Source of the DNA: JAPXLN01 sp033809515
GTDB lineage: Bacteria > Bacillota > Sulfobacillia > Fermentithermobacillales > Fermentithermobacillaceae
DNA length: 32,310 nt
Reading direction: 5' to 3'
Assembly: GCA_033809515.1 (NCBI GenBank)
Contig: JAPXLN010000016.1
Location: 1-32,310, forward strand
Part shown: positions 24,203 to 32,134 of the stretch, in pieces
Position numbering within the stretch: position 1 is the first letter of the stretch
Layout: each line of letters starts with the position of its first letter
Program-made: the position numbers and the translations under genes
The notes under the pieces: generated by a model
The model's database searches: none
What the model was told of the DNA's origin: nothing
Seen by the model: the letters and a program-made list of their open reading frames with translations, nothing else

Positions 24203-24368
24203 AATGTTGTGAAAACAAAACGGGTTAGCGCGCTCGTTGTCACCGCTTTGACCAGTGGGTATAACTGGAGCCTATTACATTTAATTAAGGCAACGAGTCA
24301 GGATTTCGGGTGCCTGGGAACTTGCCGAAGATCATGCACCCCAAGAAACAAAAGGGGAGGTAGCGCTT

Positions 24369-24623
24369 GTGGGAAGCACCGGTGCGCTCCACAAATGCCC
24401 CAGTCGCCGTACGAGAAGCAGCACCTTCTTGGTCAGGATCTTGTATACCCAAAATGCCAGCACCCAAGGGATTCTTCAGTGGGTAGACCAGGAAAAGGCA
24501 TTGCCTTTTCGCAGTTTCCTGGAGCTGATTCATCTTCTTGAGGAGGCGCTTCAAACAAGAGAAGACATGGATCAGTTTAGAGATTGGCGAGAGGCCGACC
24601 AAATACAGACCGAATGGAGGTGA
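24369..24623 (+). CDS. Small conserved-looking protein (84 aa) at the head of the surface operon
   Basis: Starts at GTG 24369 with an excellent AGGGGAGGT site 8 bp upstream and ends at TGA 24621-24623, 7 bp before the next start; this stop lies within that gene's ribosome site. The central part (STFLVRILYTQNASTQGILQ, then FRSFLELIHLLEEAL) has the alternating-strand plus helix pattern of a short domain I have seen in small proteins next to surface-protein genes in Clostridia (pattern T-F-x-V-R-I-x-Y-x-Q-N-A-x-x-Q-G-x-[IV]-x-W, then F-R-S-x-L-E-L-I). That recollection has not been checked by a search. There is no signal peptide. Translational coupling to the VWA protein suggests a role in its expression or assembly. 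Confidence 0.65.
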   Translation: MGSTGALHKCPSRRTRSSTFLVRILYTQNASTQGILQWVDQEKALPFRSFLELIHLLEEALQTREDMDQFRDWREADQIQTEWR

Positions 24624-24630
24624 AACGAAC

Positions 24631-27177
24631 ATGATGAAGAGGATATCCAGTTTGCTGGCTGTCAGTCTGGTTGCCCTGTTAGTCCTGGGATCTCCATTGC
24701 AGGGTATAGCCCTGGCTCAGGAAATTGGGTCGCATCTGACCGCAGACAGCCTGACCAAAGCATCTTCTGATGAGCCAGAAGCCGAGTCCGAAGATCCCGA
24801 GGATTTGGGTGACTTCGTAGAACCCGCCGAACCTTCAGACCTGGAGAATCCAGAGGCGCCCGGCGACCCGGAAGACTCCGAAAACCCGGCTGACCCGCAA
24901 GAGCCGGAAAACTCCGAAGAGCAGCCAGCGGTACCGGCGCTCGAGGTGACCGTAGCTCCCCATCAGTCTGAGTATGAGGCCGGCGACACGGTGCATCTGG
25001 CAGTAACCGTGCATAACACAGGCACGGCCGCTTTGTTGGGCATCAGCGTCTGGGTGCCCCTGACCGGCAGGGACTACAGTGTTCCGTCTTTGGCCACCGG
25101 TGAAACAGCGTCTTTGGAGGCCTCGTTTGGCATTCCCTCCGACTTCCACATGGGGTATATCGGCGTAGGCGCCTATGCTGAGTGTGAATACGAAGGCAGT
25201 CAGGTTAGCAGCTATGGCACAGCCCTGGTTGTAGTAGACGAAGAGGTCAGCAGCCCAGGCTTCAAGGAGGTCGAGCTTCCGCTACTGCCGGATGACTGGG
25301 AATCGGTGGTGCCTTTGGACGTAATCCCGGCCGGGGCAGGCAAGCTGCAGACAGAGCAAGGTGATGTGCCTGGAGGCCGCAGAGACGAGGCTCTATCAGG
25401 TCAAGTCCAGCTTTCCAGCTACGAGGATACGATTCAGGTTTACAAGACCGCCGAGCGAACCCAGGGCTGCCGGGCTTACAAGGTAACCCTGACAATCACC
25501 GGGACACCGCCGCCGGCAAAGCCGGTGGATGTGATCTTGGTAATCGACCGTTCGGGCAGTATGGGGTCCGGCACCGGCTCACCTATGTCCTATGCCAAGG
25601 AAGCGGCCAAGGAATTCGCTGAGCAAGTGCTGGAGGCAAACCAAGAGAACAGGGTAGCCGTAGTTAGTTTTGCAGGACCAACTACTTCCCAGGTCAGGGG
25701 CAGCCAAAGTGATGCCCGTACAGACCTTGGGTTTTCCAGCAATCTTGCTCAAGTGAACGGCGCGCTTGATGGCTTAACTGCCAATGGTGGTACCAACACC
25801 CAAGCTGGGTTCATCCAGGCCCGAAACGTGATGACGCAAGGCAAACGGGCGGAAGCTAACAAGGCCATCGTTTTTATGACCGATGGCGTCGCGACGTTCA
25901 GCAATGGCAATCGGTTCATAACAAATGAACCCATTCAGCACAACGTTCACACCAGAGCTGCTTACGATGCGGGCATAAGTTGCCATGCCTTAGGCTACCA
26001 GGTGTTTACTGTGAACCTGTTGAGTCAGGTTCCCGAAAAGTGTCTGTGGGTGGCCCGCGACACTATGCAACAAGCCCAAAATGCCGGCTACTACGAGACT
26101 TTCTCAGCCCCGGACTTGTCCGGAATCTATGGCCAGATTTCCCAGCTGCTCAATTACTCGGGCAAAAACGCGGTTGTAACCGACAAGATCCCCACAGAAG
26201 AGTTTGAGTTCATGAGCTTCCAGGATCCGGATCAGGACTGGGCGAGCTATGATGAGGCAACGGGAACCATCACATGGGACGCCGGTACCATCGGAACTCA
26301 GGCTTCTTTGAGCTACGTGATTCGCGCCAAGGCTGGTTATCAAGGCGCCGCCGGCGTCGCGACCAATGAGTACGCTACATTAACCTATACTGACGTGAAC
26401 GATCTCCCCGATCAAACTAAGACTTTCCCTGTGCCCACGGTGGATGTACCGCCGCCGCTTACGGTGAATGCCGGACCGGATCGTGAGGTGCCATACGGCG
26501 GCTCCATCAATGTCGGAGAGTATCTCACAGTCAGCGGAGGCACAGGGCCTTACACCTATCGGTGGACCTGCGACACCGACTCCACCTGGAGCTCTGAAGA
26601 GGAAAAGCCAACGGTATGGCCTGCTGAGACTACGGAATACACCGTAACCGTCAAGGACGCGTATGGTTGTACCAAGCTCGCCACTGTCACGGTGACAGTC
26701 CTCAAAGGCTCCATCACTGTTACCAAGGTTGTGCAACCCGGCGGCAGTACAACCAGGAAGTTCACCATATATGTACAAGGCGACGGCCGGGTTTGGAGCA
26801 TGAGGCTGGCAGCCGGAGAGTCTGCCACCATACATGGGCTCAAAGCCAATGACGTTACCTATGCCATCAGTGAAGTGGTGCCTATGGACTACAGACTGGT
26901 AAGCATCAGCCCATCTTCAGTGACCATCAAATCTGATGATCTTGCCCACGAAGTTACTGTCACCAATCGCAAGGTCAATGATTCCTGGTTCAGAGATGAC
27001 GATGAAGTCACTAACACTTTCACTGTAGGACTTTGGGGCCAGCTGCAGGCGGCAGACTCGGGGGATCCTCGCAAAACCGGGTTTGAAGCTGTGCTCCCGG
27101 AAGTGCCTGAGGTGGTGCCGGGCTCCAAATCAGGCGAAGAGACCCCGGAAGAAGGCGAATCGCACGATGGTAAGTGA
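24631..27177 (+). CDS. Secreted VWA-domain surface protein
   Basis: An 848-residue secreted protein. A signal peptide (1-30, MMKRISSLLAVSLVALLVLG, ending ALAQ) is followed by an acidic Pro/Glu/Asp stretch (about 48-105) and a CARDB-like beta domain (about 108-200, TVHLAVTVHNTGTAALLGIS). The von Willebrand factor A domain (about 295-515) has MIDAS motif D306-R-S-G-S, a Thr in GGTNTQAGF and D418 in FMTDG. Then come a DUF11-like beta domain (about 515-605), a PKD/Ig-like domain (NAGPDREVPYGG to TVTV) and a Cna-B/SpaA-like domain (SITVTKVVQPGGSTTRKFTI). VWA tip adhesins of pili bind hosts or surfaces through the MIDAS metal. Unusually, there is no LPXTG-type signal or C-terminal membrane helix; the protein ends in an acidic tail (HDGK). 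The start ATG 24631 has GGAGGTGA 7 bp upstream. Confidence 0.9.
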   Translation: MMKRISSLLAVSLVALLVLGSPLQGIALAQEIGSHLTADSLTKASSDEPEAESEDPEDLGDFVEPAEPSDLENPEAPGDPEDSENPADPQEPENSEEQPAVPALEVTVAPHQSEYEAGDTVHLAVTVHNTGTAALLGISVWVPLTGRDYSVPSLATGETASLEASFGIPSDFHMGYIGVGAYAECEYEGSQVSSYGTALVVVDEEVSSPGFKEVELPLLPDDWESVVPLDVIPAGAGKLQTEQGDVPGGRRDEALSGQVQLSSYEDTIQVYKTAERTQGCRAYKVTLTITGTPPPAKPVDVILVIDRSGSMGSGTGSPMSYAKEAAKEFAEQVLEANQENRVAVVSFAGPTTSQVRGSQSDARTDLGFSSNLAQVNGALDGLTANGGTNTQAGFIQARNVMTQGKRAEANKAIVFMTDGVATFSNGNRFITNEPIQHNVHTRAAYDAGISCHALGYQVFTVNLLSQVPEKCLWVARDTMQQAQNAGYYETFSAPDLSGIYGQISQLLNYSGKNAVVTDKIPTEEFEFMSFQDPDQDWASYDEATGTITWDAGTIGTQASLSYVIRAKAGYQGAAGVATNEYATLTYTDVNDLPDQTKTFPVPTVDVPPPLTVNAGPDREVPYGGSINVGEYLTVSGGTGPYTYRWTCDTDSTWSSEEEKPTVWPAETTEYTVTVKDAYGCTKLATVTVTVLKGSITVTKVVQPGGSTTRKFTIYVQGDGRVWSMRLAAGESATIHGLKANDVTYAISEVVPMDYRLVSISPSSVTIKSDDLAHEVTVTNRKVNDSWFRDDDEVTNTFTVGLWGQLQAADSGDPRKTGFEAVLPEVPEVVPGSKSGEETPEEGESHDGK

Positions 27178-27247
27178 GGGCTGAAGGCTGCTTCAGTCCC
27201 AGTGAGTTGTCGGGTTATTGGAACAGGTGTGGGAAGGTGGGTCCTAC

Positions 27248-27817
27248 ATGAATGCCGACCGGTGGAAGAAAGCAGGGACAGCTGTCACCAAGTTGATTAC
27301 AGTCTTGCTGACAGCTACGGCTTTGCTGCTGACCTTCTTTCTGCTGCAGAGCAAGCTGAGCGGCACTGAGCCCGCTATCGCCGGCCGCAAGATATACATT
27401 GCCATGAGCGGCAGTATGGAGCCTGCGGTAAAGGTAGGCAGCGTGGTGGTGGTAAAGCCTCTGCCTGCAGAAGAAGTCGTGCTCGGAGATATTATTACTT
27501 TTCGCAATGATCGCAGCCTTACCATAACGACCCACCGTGTAGACAGTCTGGAGACCGAAAACGGCCTGCTGTTTTACACCAAAGGTGACGCAAACAATGC
27601 CCGGGATCCATTGCCGGTACAGCCGCGGCAACTTGTGGGCAAGGTGGTGCTGACAGTGCCTTATTTAGGGTACCTGTTTGCTTACACCCGCACACAAAAA
27701 GGCGTCATGGTTGTCTTTGGTTTGGCAGCGTTGGTTGTGGCCTCGGAGCTGTTCTATGCCTACCAGGCTGAGAAACGGCGGCGCAACGAGACCGGGTTTC
27801 AGGGAGGTGAAAGCTAA
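27248..27817 (+). CDS. sipW: Signal peptidase I of the SipW (archaeal/ER) type
   Basis: A 189-residue membrane peptidase that removes signal peptides from exported substrates. It has an N-terminal membrane span (about 14-34), the catalytic serine S56 in AMSGSMEPAV, and His96 in TTHRV instead of the lysine base of standard bacterial enzymes, which marks the SipW/ER type. The acidic segment TKGDANNARDP (D114) and a C-terminal span (about 160-180) follow. The frame extends to a TTG at 27218, but AAGGTGGG lies 6 bp before ATG 27248, which is the natural start. It sits between the VWA gene and a TasA-like gene, as in the Bacillus tapA-sipW-tasA operon. Its likely substrates are the next one or two products. 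Confidence 0.92.
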   Translation: MNADRWKKAGTAVTKLITVLLTATALLLTFFLLQSKLSGTEPAIAGRKIYIAMSGSMEPAVKVGSVVVVKPLPAEEVVLGDIITFRNDRSLTITTHRVDSLETENGLLFYTKGDANNARDPLPVQPRQLVGKVVLTVPYLGYLFAYTRTQKGVMVVFGLAALVVASELFYAYQAEKRRRNETGFQGGES

Positions 27818-27914
27818 GCGAGCTACCCGTTGCGTGGAACCTGATGCTACGACCTGGATCTAGGGTTTTGAAACATATCAAAGAGAGCAGTAACTATAAG
27901 GAGGAAAAGTCAGA

Positions 27915-28490
27915 ATGAGAAGGAGCATCCCCATTGGGTTGCTTGTTGTGTCCCTGGCGGCGCTGTTCGTAGTAGGCGGCACTATGGCATGGTTTACACA
28001 CACTGCAGAACCGGTGATTAACACGTTTACCGCAGGCACGGTGGAGATCGAGATAGTAGACGAGTACACCGAGGTCACCAACTGGAACCCAGGCGATACC
28101 ACAGATAAGAAGGTCAGTGTGAAGAGCCTGGGCACCAAGGGGGCCTATGTGAGGGTGTCGTTGACGCCCGTGTGGGGCAGTATGGTCGAAGATGAGTTTG
28201 CACCTGATCAGGAACTGTCAACTGAGAATGTTGTCCTTAATGTGAACACAGGCGAAGACGATGATTGGATGCTTAGCGACGGCTGGTATTACTACAAGAA
28301 GATCCTCCCGGCGGGCGAGGAAACGTCGCTTCTGCTCAATTCGGTGACTTTGGTCGGCGAGAGTACAGGCAACGAATATCAGGGTAAGATCCTGCAGATC
28401 ATCGTCGAAGCCGAAGCAGTGCAAGCTTCTAATGATGCTTATCAGAGCGTCTGGAGCCTAAAGTCATTGCCTTGGGTGGAAGAGGTATAG
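27915..28490 (+). CDS. TasA/camelysin-like SipW-dependent fibre protein
   Basis: A 191-residue secreted protein. Its start, MRRSIPIGLLVVSLAALFVV, followed by GGTMAWFTHTAEPVINTFTA and then GTVEIEIVD, is the typical N-terminus of SipW substrates: a hydrophobic span ending shortly before a [AT]-x-[AF]-x-[FD] segment and N-x-F-x-[AT]-G. The rest is a beta-sandwich with WNPGDTTDKKVSVKSLGTKGAYVRV and the family-typical late segment STGNEYQGKILQIIVEAEAVQ. TasA and camelysin proteins polymerise by donated-strand exchange into biofilm fibres. The start ATG 27915 has AAGGAGG (27899-27905) 9 bp upstream. The gene lies about 100 bp after sipW. It is predicted to be the major subunit of the fibre. Confidence 0.88.
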   Translation: MRRSIPIGLLVVSLAALFVVGGTMAWFTHTAEPVINTFTAGTVEIEIVDEYTEVTNWNPGDTTDKKVSVKSLGTKGAYVRVSLTPVWGSMVEDEFAPDQELSTENVVLNVNTGEDDDWMLSDGWYYYKKILPAGEETSLLLNSVTLVGESTGNEYQGKILQIIVEAEAVQASNDAYQSVWSLKSLPWVEEV

Positions 28491-28648
28491 ACCACGCCCT
28501 GAAGCACAGGAAGGGACAAAGTAACGGTTCTTAGACCTGCCTGTCAGGTTCAGTTAGGAAGATGATGGGGGACGGGCTCAGCGGTTACCGGGGCCCGGAC
28601 CATATGGAAGAAAGAGTGTCTTCCTCCAAAGGAAGGGAGGGTAGCCGT

Positions 28649-29404
28649 GTGAGAAAGGCAATCAGGATCGTACTAATATGTGCACTTGCGTTGGCGTTCT
28701 CGCTGATTTCTGCGCCTGTGTTAGCTCAGTCTGAGGATCTGGAGCTGGTGGGAAGCGCAGCAGGATTGGTGCTTGTTCCACAGGAGGGAAGGCTGTTTGA
28801 CCTGGGAAACCTAAATCCTGGGGATAGCCGCCATGCAACCCTTACCATCAGGAATTCCTATGATAGGTGGTACGATCTGTGGATGCGAGCTGTTGATCCT
28901 GCGGACCAAGAGCCAGGTCTACTGCAGCAGCTGGAGCTTACGGTCACTTACCGGGGCGCTGAACTGTACAGGGGATCTGTGGCCGGTTTTGCCGGGGATA
29001 GTATCTACCTTGGCCGCTTTCACCCCGGGGTCAGCGAAAACCTGGTTGCTTCAGTGCATCTTCCGGGCCCGGAAACGGACAATAGTTTCCAGGGGAAAAG
29101 CGCCAGCGTGAAGTGGATATTTACGGCTCAAGCCCAGGTTCCGCCGGAGGAACCGCCCGAGGAACCGCCCGAGGAACCGCCGGTGGAACCCCCGGTTGAA
29201 CCCCCTGTGGAACCGCCGGTGGAACCACCGGAAGAGCCGCCGGACGTAGAGCTGCCTCCGGACGAGCCACCGCCGTTAGAGCCACCGGTTGAACCGCCGG
29301 AGATGCCCAAGACCGGTGAAGAGGTGCCCTATCTTTACTACGCGTTGGGGGGATTGGCGCTGCTGGCCGGAGTTAGCCTGGCCACCTCGCGAAAGCAGAG
29401 GTAG
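28649..29404 (+). CDS. TasA-like cell-wall-anchored protein with Pro/Glu stalk and MPKTG signal
   Basis: A 251-residue surface protein. The signal peptide is VRKAIRIVLICALALAFSLI, ending APVLAQ. The mature domain (about 30-165) resembles the TasA beta-sandwich: FDLGNLNPGDSRHATLTIRN, then YLGRFHPGVSENL and NSFQGKSASVKWIFTAQ. A stalk of (PPEE/PPVE) repeats (about 166-218) could span the peptidoglycan. The C-terminus has MPKTG, an LPXTG variant, followed by the helix YLYYALGGLALLAGVSLA and the charged tail SRKQR. It should therefore be covalently attached to the wall by the sortase encoded next. The start is GTG 28649, with GGGAGG at 28635-28640; the open frame upstream to 28562 is likely untranslated. 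It is a candidate wall anchor for the TasA-like fibre. Confidence 0.88.
   Translation: MRKAIRIVLICALALAFSLISAPVLAQSEDLELVGSAAGLVLVPQEGRLFDLGNLNPGDSRHATLTIRNSYDRWYDLWMRAVDPADQEPGLLQQLELTVTYRGAELYRGSVAGFAGDSIYLGRFHPGVSENLVASVHLPGPETDNSFQGKSASVKWIFTAQAQVPPEEPPEEPPEEPPVEPPVEPPVEPPVEPPEEPPDVELPPDEPPPLEPPVEPPEMPKTGEEVPYLYYALGGLALLAGVSLATSRKQR
29141..29302 (+). repeat. 12-bp coding tandem repeats (PPEE/PPVE stalk)
   Basis: Consecutive 12-bp units encode Pro-Pro-Glu/Val-Glu, about nine clean copies to 29247, then degenerate units. Copy number in such stalks usually varies by slippage between strains, which would change how far the anchored domain reaches beyond the wall. Confidence 0.85.
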
Positions 29405-29437
29405 ACGCAGTTGCCAAGACGGCGTCACTAGATGCAA

Positions 29438-29471
29438 TGCAAGCTGCTCAATCCTCCCTGAGCAGCTTGCA
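29438..29471 (+). terminator. 13-bp perfect hairpin between wall-anchored protein and sortase genes
   Basis: TGCAAGCTGCTCA (29438-29450) pairs with 29459-29471 across an 8-base loop. No T run follows, so it could be a weak terminator, an RNA-processing site or a 3' stabiliser that lowers sortase expression relative to its substrates. Confidence 0.6.
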
Positions 29472-29526
29472 CTCATGATGCTCCATGGCAGTGCGACTCA
29501 GATTCATGGGAAGGAGTCAGGTATGT

Positions 29527-30171
29527 ATGCGGCGGCTCTTGGCGGTGGTCCTCATCCTTACAGGCTTGTGTTTCCTGGCCTACCCCACGGCCCGGGAATG
29601 GTATTTCGACTACCGCCAGCGACAGCTGCTCAAGGCGTGGGCTGCGGCCCAGGCAGAAGCAGAATTGTGGCCGTCTCAAGAAGCCGCTTCAGAGCAGGAG
29701 CAAACCGCTGCAGCTTCAGCCCCTGCTTCAGAGCCGGCGAGTCCCGACCCGGCCCTTGAGAGATTCATCCAGGACAACACGGAAGGGATTCTTGCTATCG
29801 GCAAAATAGACTTGAACATACCCGTTCTAAAGGAAGACACCGAGGAGAACCTGAACATCTCGGTGGCTCATGTATCCGGCACAGCTGGGCCTGGAGAGGT
29901 GGGCAACTACGTAGTCGCCGGGCACCACATGCGTACGTACGGCAGGCATTTCAACCGCTTACACGAGCTGGCCAAAGGTGACGAAATCAAGTTCACCGGT
30001 CCGGAAAACGTTACCTATCTCTACCGGGTGTTTGAAGTTCTCATCGTCGAACCCGAGGACACCTGGGTTTTGCTCCCTTCAGGTGAAGACAAGCTGATTA
30101 CGCTGGTCACCTGCGACTACAGCCGGAAACCCTCGGTGCGCCTGGTGGTCCGGGCAAAGCTCATACCTTAG
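29527..30171 (+). CDS. Sortase (class D-like)
   Basis: A 214-residue transpeptidase that cleaves an LPXTG-type signal and joins the protein to the cell wall. It has an N-terminal membrane anchor (about 4-20), a low-complexity Ala/Glu/Ser linker (about 40-77) and the catalytic sortase domain (about 80-214). Catalytic residues are H133 in VAGHHM, C196 in ITLVTCDY and R205 in KPSVRLVV. The compact domain and TLVTC motif fit class D sortases of Bacilli and Clostridia. The start is ATG 29527 (MRRLLAVVLILTG), with AAGGAG 10 bp upstream; the frame to 29485 is less likely. Its evident substrate is the MPKTG protein encoded immediately before it. Confidence 0.93.
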   Translation: MRRLLAVVLILTGLCFLAYPTAREWYFDYRQRQLLKAWAAAQAEAELWPSQEAASEQEQTAAASAPASEPASPDPALERFIQDNTEGILAIGKIDLNIPVLKEDTEENLNISVAHVSGTAGPGEVGNYVVAGHHMRTYGRHFNRLHELAKGDEIKFTGPENVTYLYRVFEVLIVEPEDTWVLLPSGEDKLITLVTCDYSRKPSVRLVVRAKLIP

Positions 30172-30239
30172 GGGGCAGTGTCCTGGCTTTGCCGTTTGCG
30201 CCGCCTGTGTGAAATCGCAGCATCATGAGCTTCTTCTCC

Positions 30240-30821
30240 TCACATGTTCTTAAGTTTCTTGGCCTCACGCTGCTTCGGGGCCTCCTGGTCTTCAGGGACA
30301 GGACTGTGCCCGCTCTTGATGTGATAGACCCGGTGATAGATTTTCTTGGTCACGCCTTTGAAGATCTCAGGATGAAGAGGCACCGGGTAAGACATGAGTT
30401 TGAGCGGAACCGGCGTCTCGCCTTCTCTGTAGGGAGGCTGCACGTACTCGTAGTTATTCAGGTGGAAGCCCATTCGCCTGTAGAACCTTATGCGCCTTCG
30501 GGTCACCACGTCTTCGGGGGGCTCTACCTCAAGCACGATCCCAGGCGTGAGAGGTGAGACTGGGCTCATGAGTTTTCTCAGAATCCTTGTTCCGTAGCCG
30601 TTTCCACGAGCCTTATGGTCAATTGCCAGGTGTTCTACGAAGAGGAATGCCTCGAGATCCCAGAAGATGACAAACCCAATCATGCTGCCATCTTTAATGT
30701 GTGGCGTGAATCTGTAGTGGGGATCCCTGCTCAGGTTCTCCAGGTAGTCACGGGGGTCTCTTCGTTCTTCCTGCGGAAAGGAATCTTCGTAAATGCTCCA
30801 AAACTGCGCAAACCGGGTCAC
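30240..30821 (-). CDS. GNAT family N-acetyltransferase
   Basis: A 193-residue protein with the GNAT fold: early helix FAQFWSIYEDSFPQEERRDP, strand MIGFVIFWDLEAFLFVEHLA, then the acetyl-CoA loop KARGNGYGTRILRKL (R-x-x-G-x-G variant), strand GIVLEVEPPEDVVTRRRIRF and YRRMGFHLN. The His in FVEHLAID is a frequent catalytic or structural residue of this subgroup. The start is GTG 30819-30821; the upstream AAGGGAG is 12-13 bp away, so initiation may be weak. The basic Lys/Arg-rich C-terminal tail is unusual. The substrate is unknown. It is divergent from the deiminase-family gene. Confidence 0.85.
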   Translation of the reverse strand: MTRFAQFWSIYEDSFPQEERRDPRDYLENLSRDPHYRFTPHIKDGSMIGFVIFWDLEAFLFVEHLAIDHKARGNGYGTRILRKLMSPVSPLTPGIVLEVEPPEDVVTRRRIRFYRRMGFHLNNYEYVQPPYREGETPVPLKLMSYPVPLHPEIFKGVTKKIYHRVYHIKSGHSPVPEDQEAPKQREAKKLKNM

Positions 30822-30989
30822 GTTTTCTCTTCTCCCTTATAGGTAGTTACCAATACCAATGCTATCACATGGGTGCGGGAAGAGGAGTCGATGGAAGGTA
30901 GAACGACGTATGAGGGCGAAAAGGCGCACAACGAAGGAGAAATAGGCCCAGAGATTGCAGGGACAGTAAGCAAGCAGGAGGAGATGCCC

Positions 30990-31925
30990 GTGAGAGCGCA
31001 GGGAGAACGGTGGTTCCCGGACACAAGGCCCTTTTCTGCGGTCATGAAGGATAGCTGGTTTGATTGCTACTGCGACTCTGAGATCGGGAAGCTTCGGGCA
31101 GTTTTGTTGAGAAGGCCCGGCAGGGAAATAGACCTGATGGACGACCCAGGCAAGGTCAGGTTTCTTGGAAGAATGGACGGAGGCAGAGCCAGGGTGCAGC
31201 AAGACACACTGGCAGATATCTACAGGCAACACGGCGTGGATGTCTACTACGTGGAGCAGGCAAGGGAAGACCGGCCCAATTCACTGTACATGCGTGACAT
31301 GGTGCTCATGACCCCTGAAGGAGCTATCATCGGCCGGGCGGCCATGGAAGCAAGGCGCGGGGAAGAGAGGTTTGCCGCCAAAGCCCTTGCTGACCTGGGA
31401 GTCCCTATCATCAAGACCGTCAACGCCGGCGGCATATTTGAGTGCGCCTGCGCGCTCTGGGTAAACAGACGGACAGTGATTATCGGCACGGGAGCCAGAG
31501 CTAACAAGGCCGGGGCCGAGCAGGTGAAATCTGAGCTCAGAAACATAGGGGTAGAGAACTTCATCGAGTTCCAGATCCCTTATGGCCACGCCCACGTAGA
31601 CGGCCTCTTGAACATCGCTGACAGGAGGACTGCTTTTGTGTTTCCCTGGCAGGTCCCGTACGATGTGTGCGCGGCCCTTATGGACCTTGGATTCACCATC
31701 GTTGAAGCTCAAGACATAACCGAGGCCAAGGTCAACTTCGGGGTCAACTTTGTGGCCCTGGAGCCGGGGCTGGTTGTCATGCCTCAGGGGAACCCCGGGT
31801 GCAAGGCAGCTCTGGAAGACGCCGGGGTGGAAGTCATCGATGCCGACATCTCAGAGATACGCAAAGGCTGGGGAGGTATTCACTGCATGACGGCGTTTAT
31901 CAAGCGCGACCCAATCGGGGAATGA
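30990..31925 (+). CDS. Amidinotransferase / arginine-deiminase superfamily enzyme
   Basis: An enzyme of about 311 residues with the five-bladed propeller fold that modifies guanidino groups (arginine deiminase, DDAH and amidinotransferase relatives). Visible landmarks are the opening strand KLRAVLLRRPG, SLYMRDMVLMTPEGAIIGR (substrate-binding Arg-Asp), GGIFECACALW (the position usually G-G-D/E), HAHVDGLLNIADR (His202 and Asp204) and the nucleophile GGIHCMTAF near the C-terminus. It probably hydrolyses or transfers from arginine or a methyl- or peptidyl-guanidine. GTG 30990, with GGAGG 8 bp upstream, gives a family-length protein. GTG 30873 or ATG 30891 would add a polar, unconserved N-terminus and cannot be excluded. 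It is apparently monocistronic. Confidence 0.87.
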   Translation: MRAQGERWFPDTRPFSAVMKDSWFDCYCDSEIGKLRAVLLRRPGREIDLMDDPGKVRFLGRMDGGRARVQQDTLADIYRQHGVDVYYVEQAREDRPNSLYMRDMVLMTPEGAIIGRAAMEARRGEERFAAKALADLGVPIIKTVNAGGIFECACALWVNRRTVIIGTGARANKAGAEQVKSELRNIGVENFIEFQIPYGHAHVDGLLNIADRRTAFVFPWQVPYDVCAALMDLGFTIVEAQDITEAKVNFGVNFVALEPGLVVMPQGNPGCKAALEDAGVEVIDADISEIRKGWGGIHCMTAFIKRDPIGE

Positions 31926-32052
31926 TCCTAAAGGATGCGATCATGCTTGACGCCAAGGACGAGCACTTCTGATATGCTGAGCCGGGATATTGCCACTCAG
32001 AATGGGTCGGTCATCTAAGCGAACGTTACCACTTCAAGGATGGGAGGGTTCA

Positions 32053-32133
32053 GTGGCTACGGCATGGACAGAAGCTGCGTCGCTGGCGAACCATAACGAA
32101 TGTGTCGGAGAGCTATTGTGCAACGCACAATAG
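32053..32133 (+). CDS. Possible 26-aa leader peptide ending inside a hairpin
   Basis: GTG 32053 has a GGGAGG site 4-5 bp upstream and opens a 26-residue frame (MATAWTEAASL, then ANHNECVGELLCNAQ). Its stop codon TAG lies in the 3' arm of the hairpin at 32112-32134. It may be an attenuator-style leader for the next gene, or a chance frame. No family is recognised. Confidence 0.25.
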   Translation: MATAWTEAASLANHNECVGELLCNAQ

Positions 32134-32134
32134 C
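32112..32134 (+). promoter_or_regulatory. Perfect 9-bp inverted repeat upstream of the HAAS-domain gene
   Basis: GCTATTGTG (32112-32120) and CACAATAGC (32126-32134) flank a 5-base centre, about 58 bp before the gene start. No T run follows. It could be an operator for a dimeric repressor (HAAS-domain genes are commonly controlled by PadR-type regulators) or an RNA hairpin. AACAATAGG just before the gene repeats part of one arm. Confidence 0.55.

Noticed and set aside
24488..24522. Nested hairpins (AAAAGGC-ATT-GCCTTTT and CCAGGAAA...TTTCCTGG), considered as a terminator/antiterminator or c-di-GMP riboswitch
   Set aside because: They lie inside the small coding gene at 24369-24623 and lack the conserved bases of GEMM-I or c-di-GMP-II riboswitches; they may be a coincidence of coding sequence.
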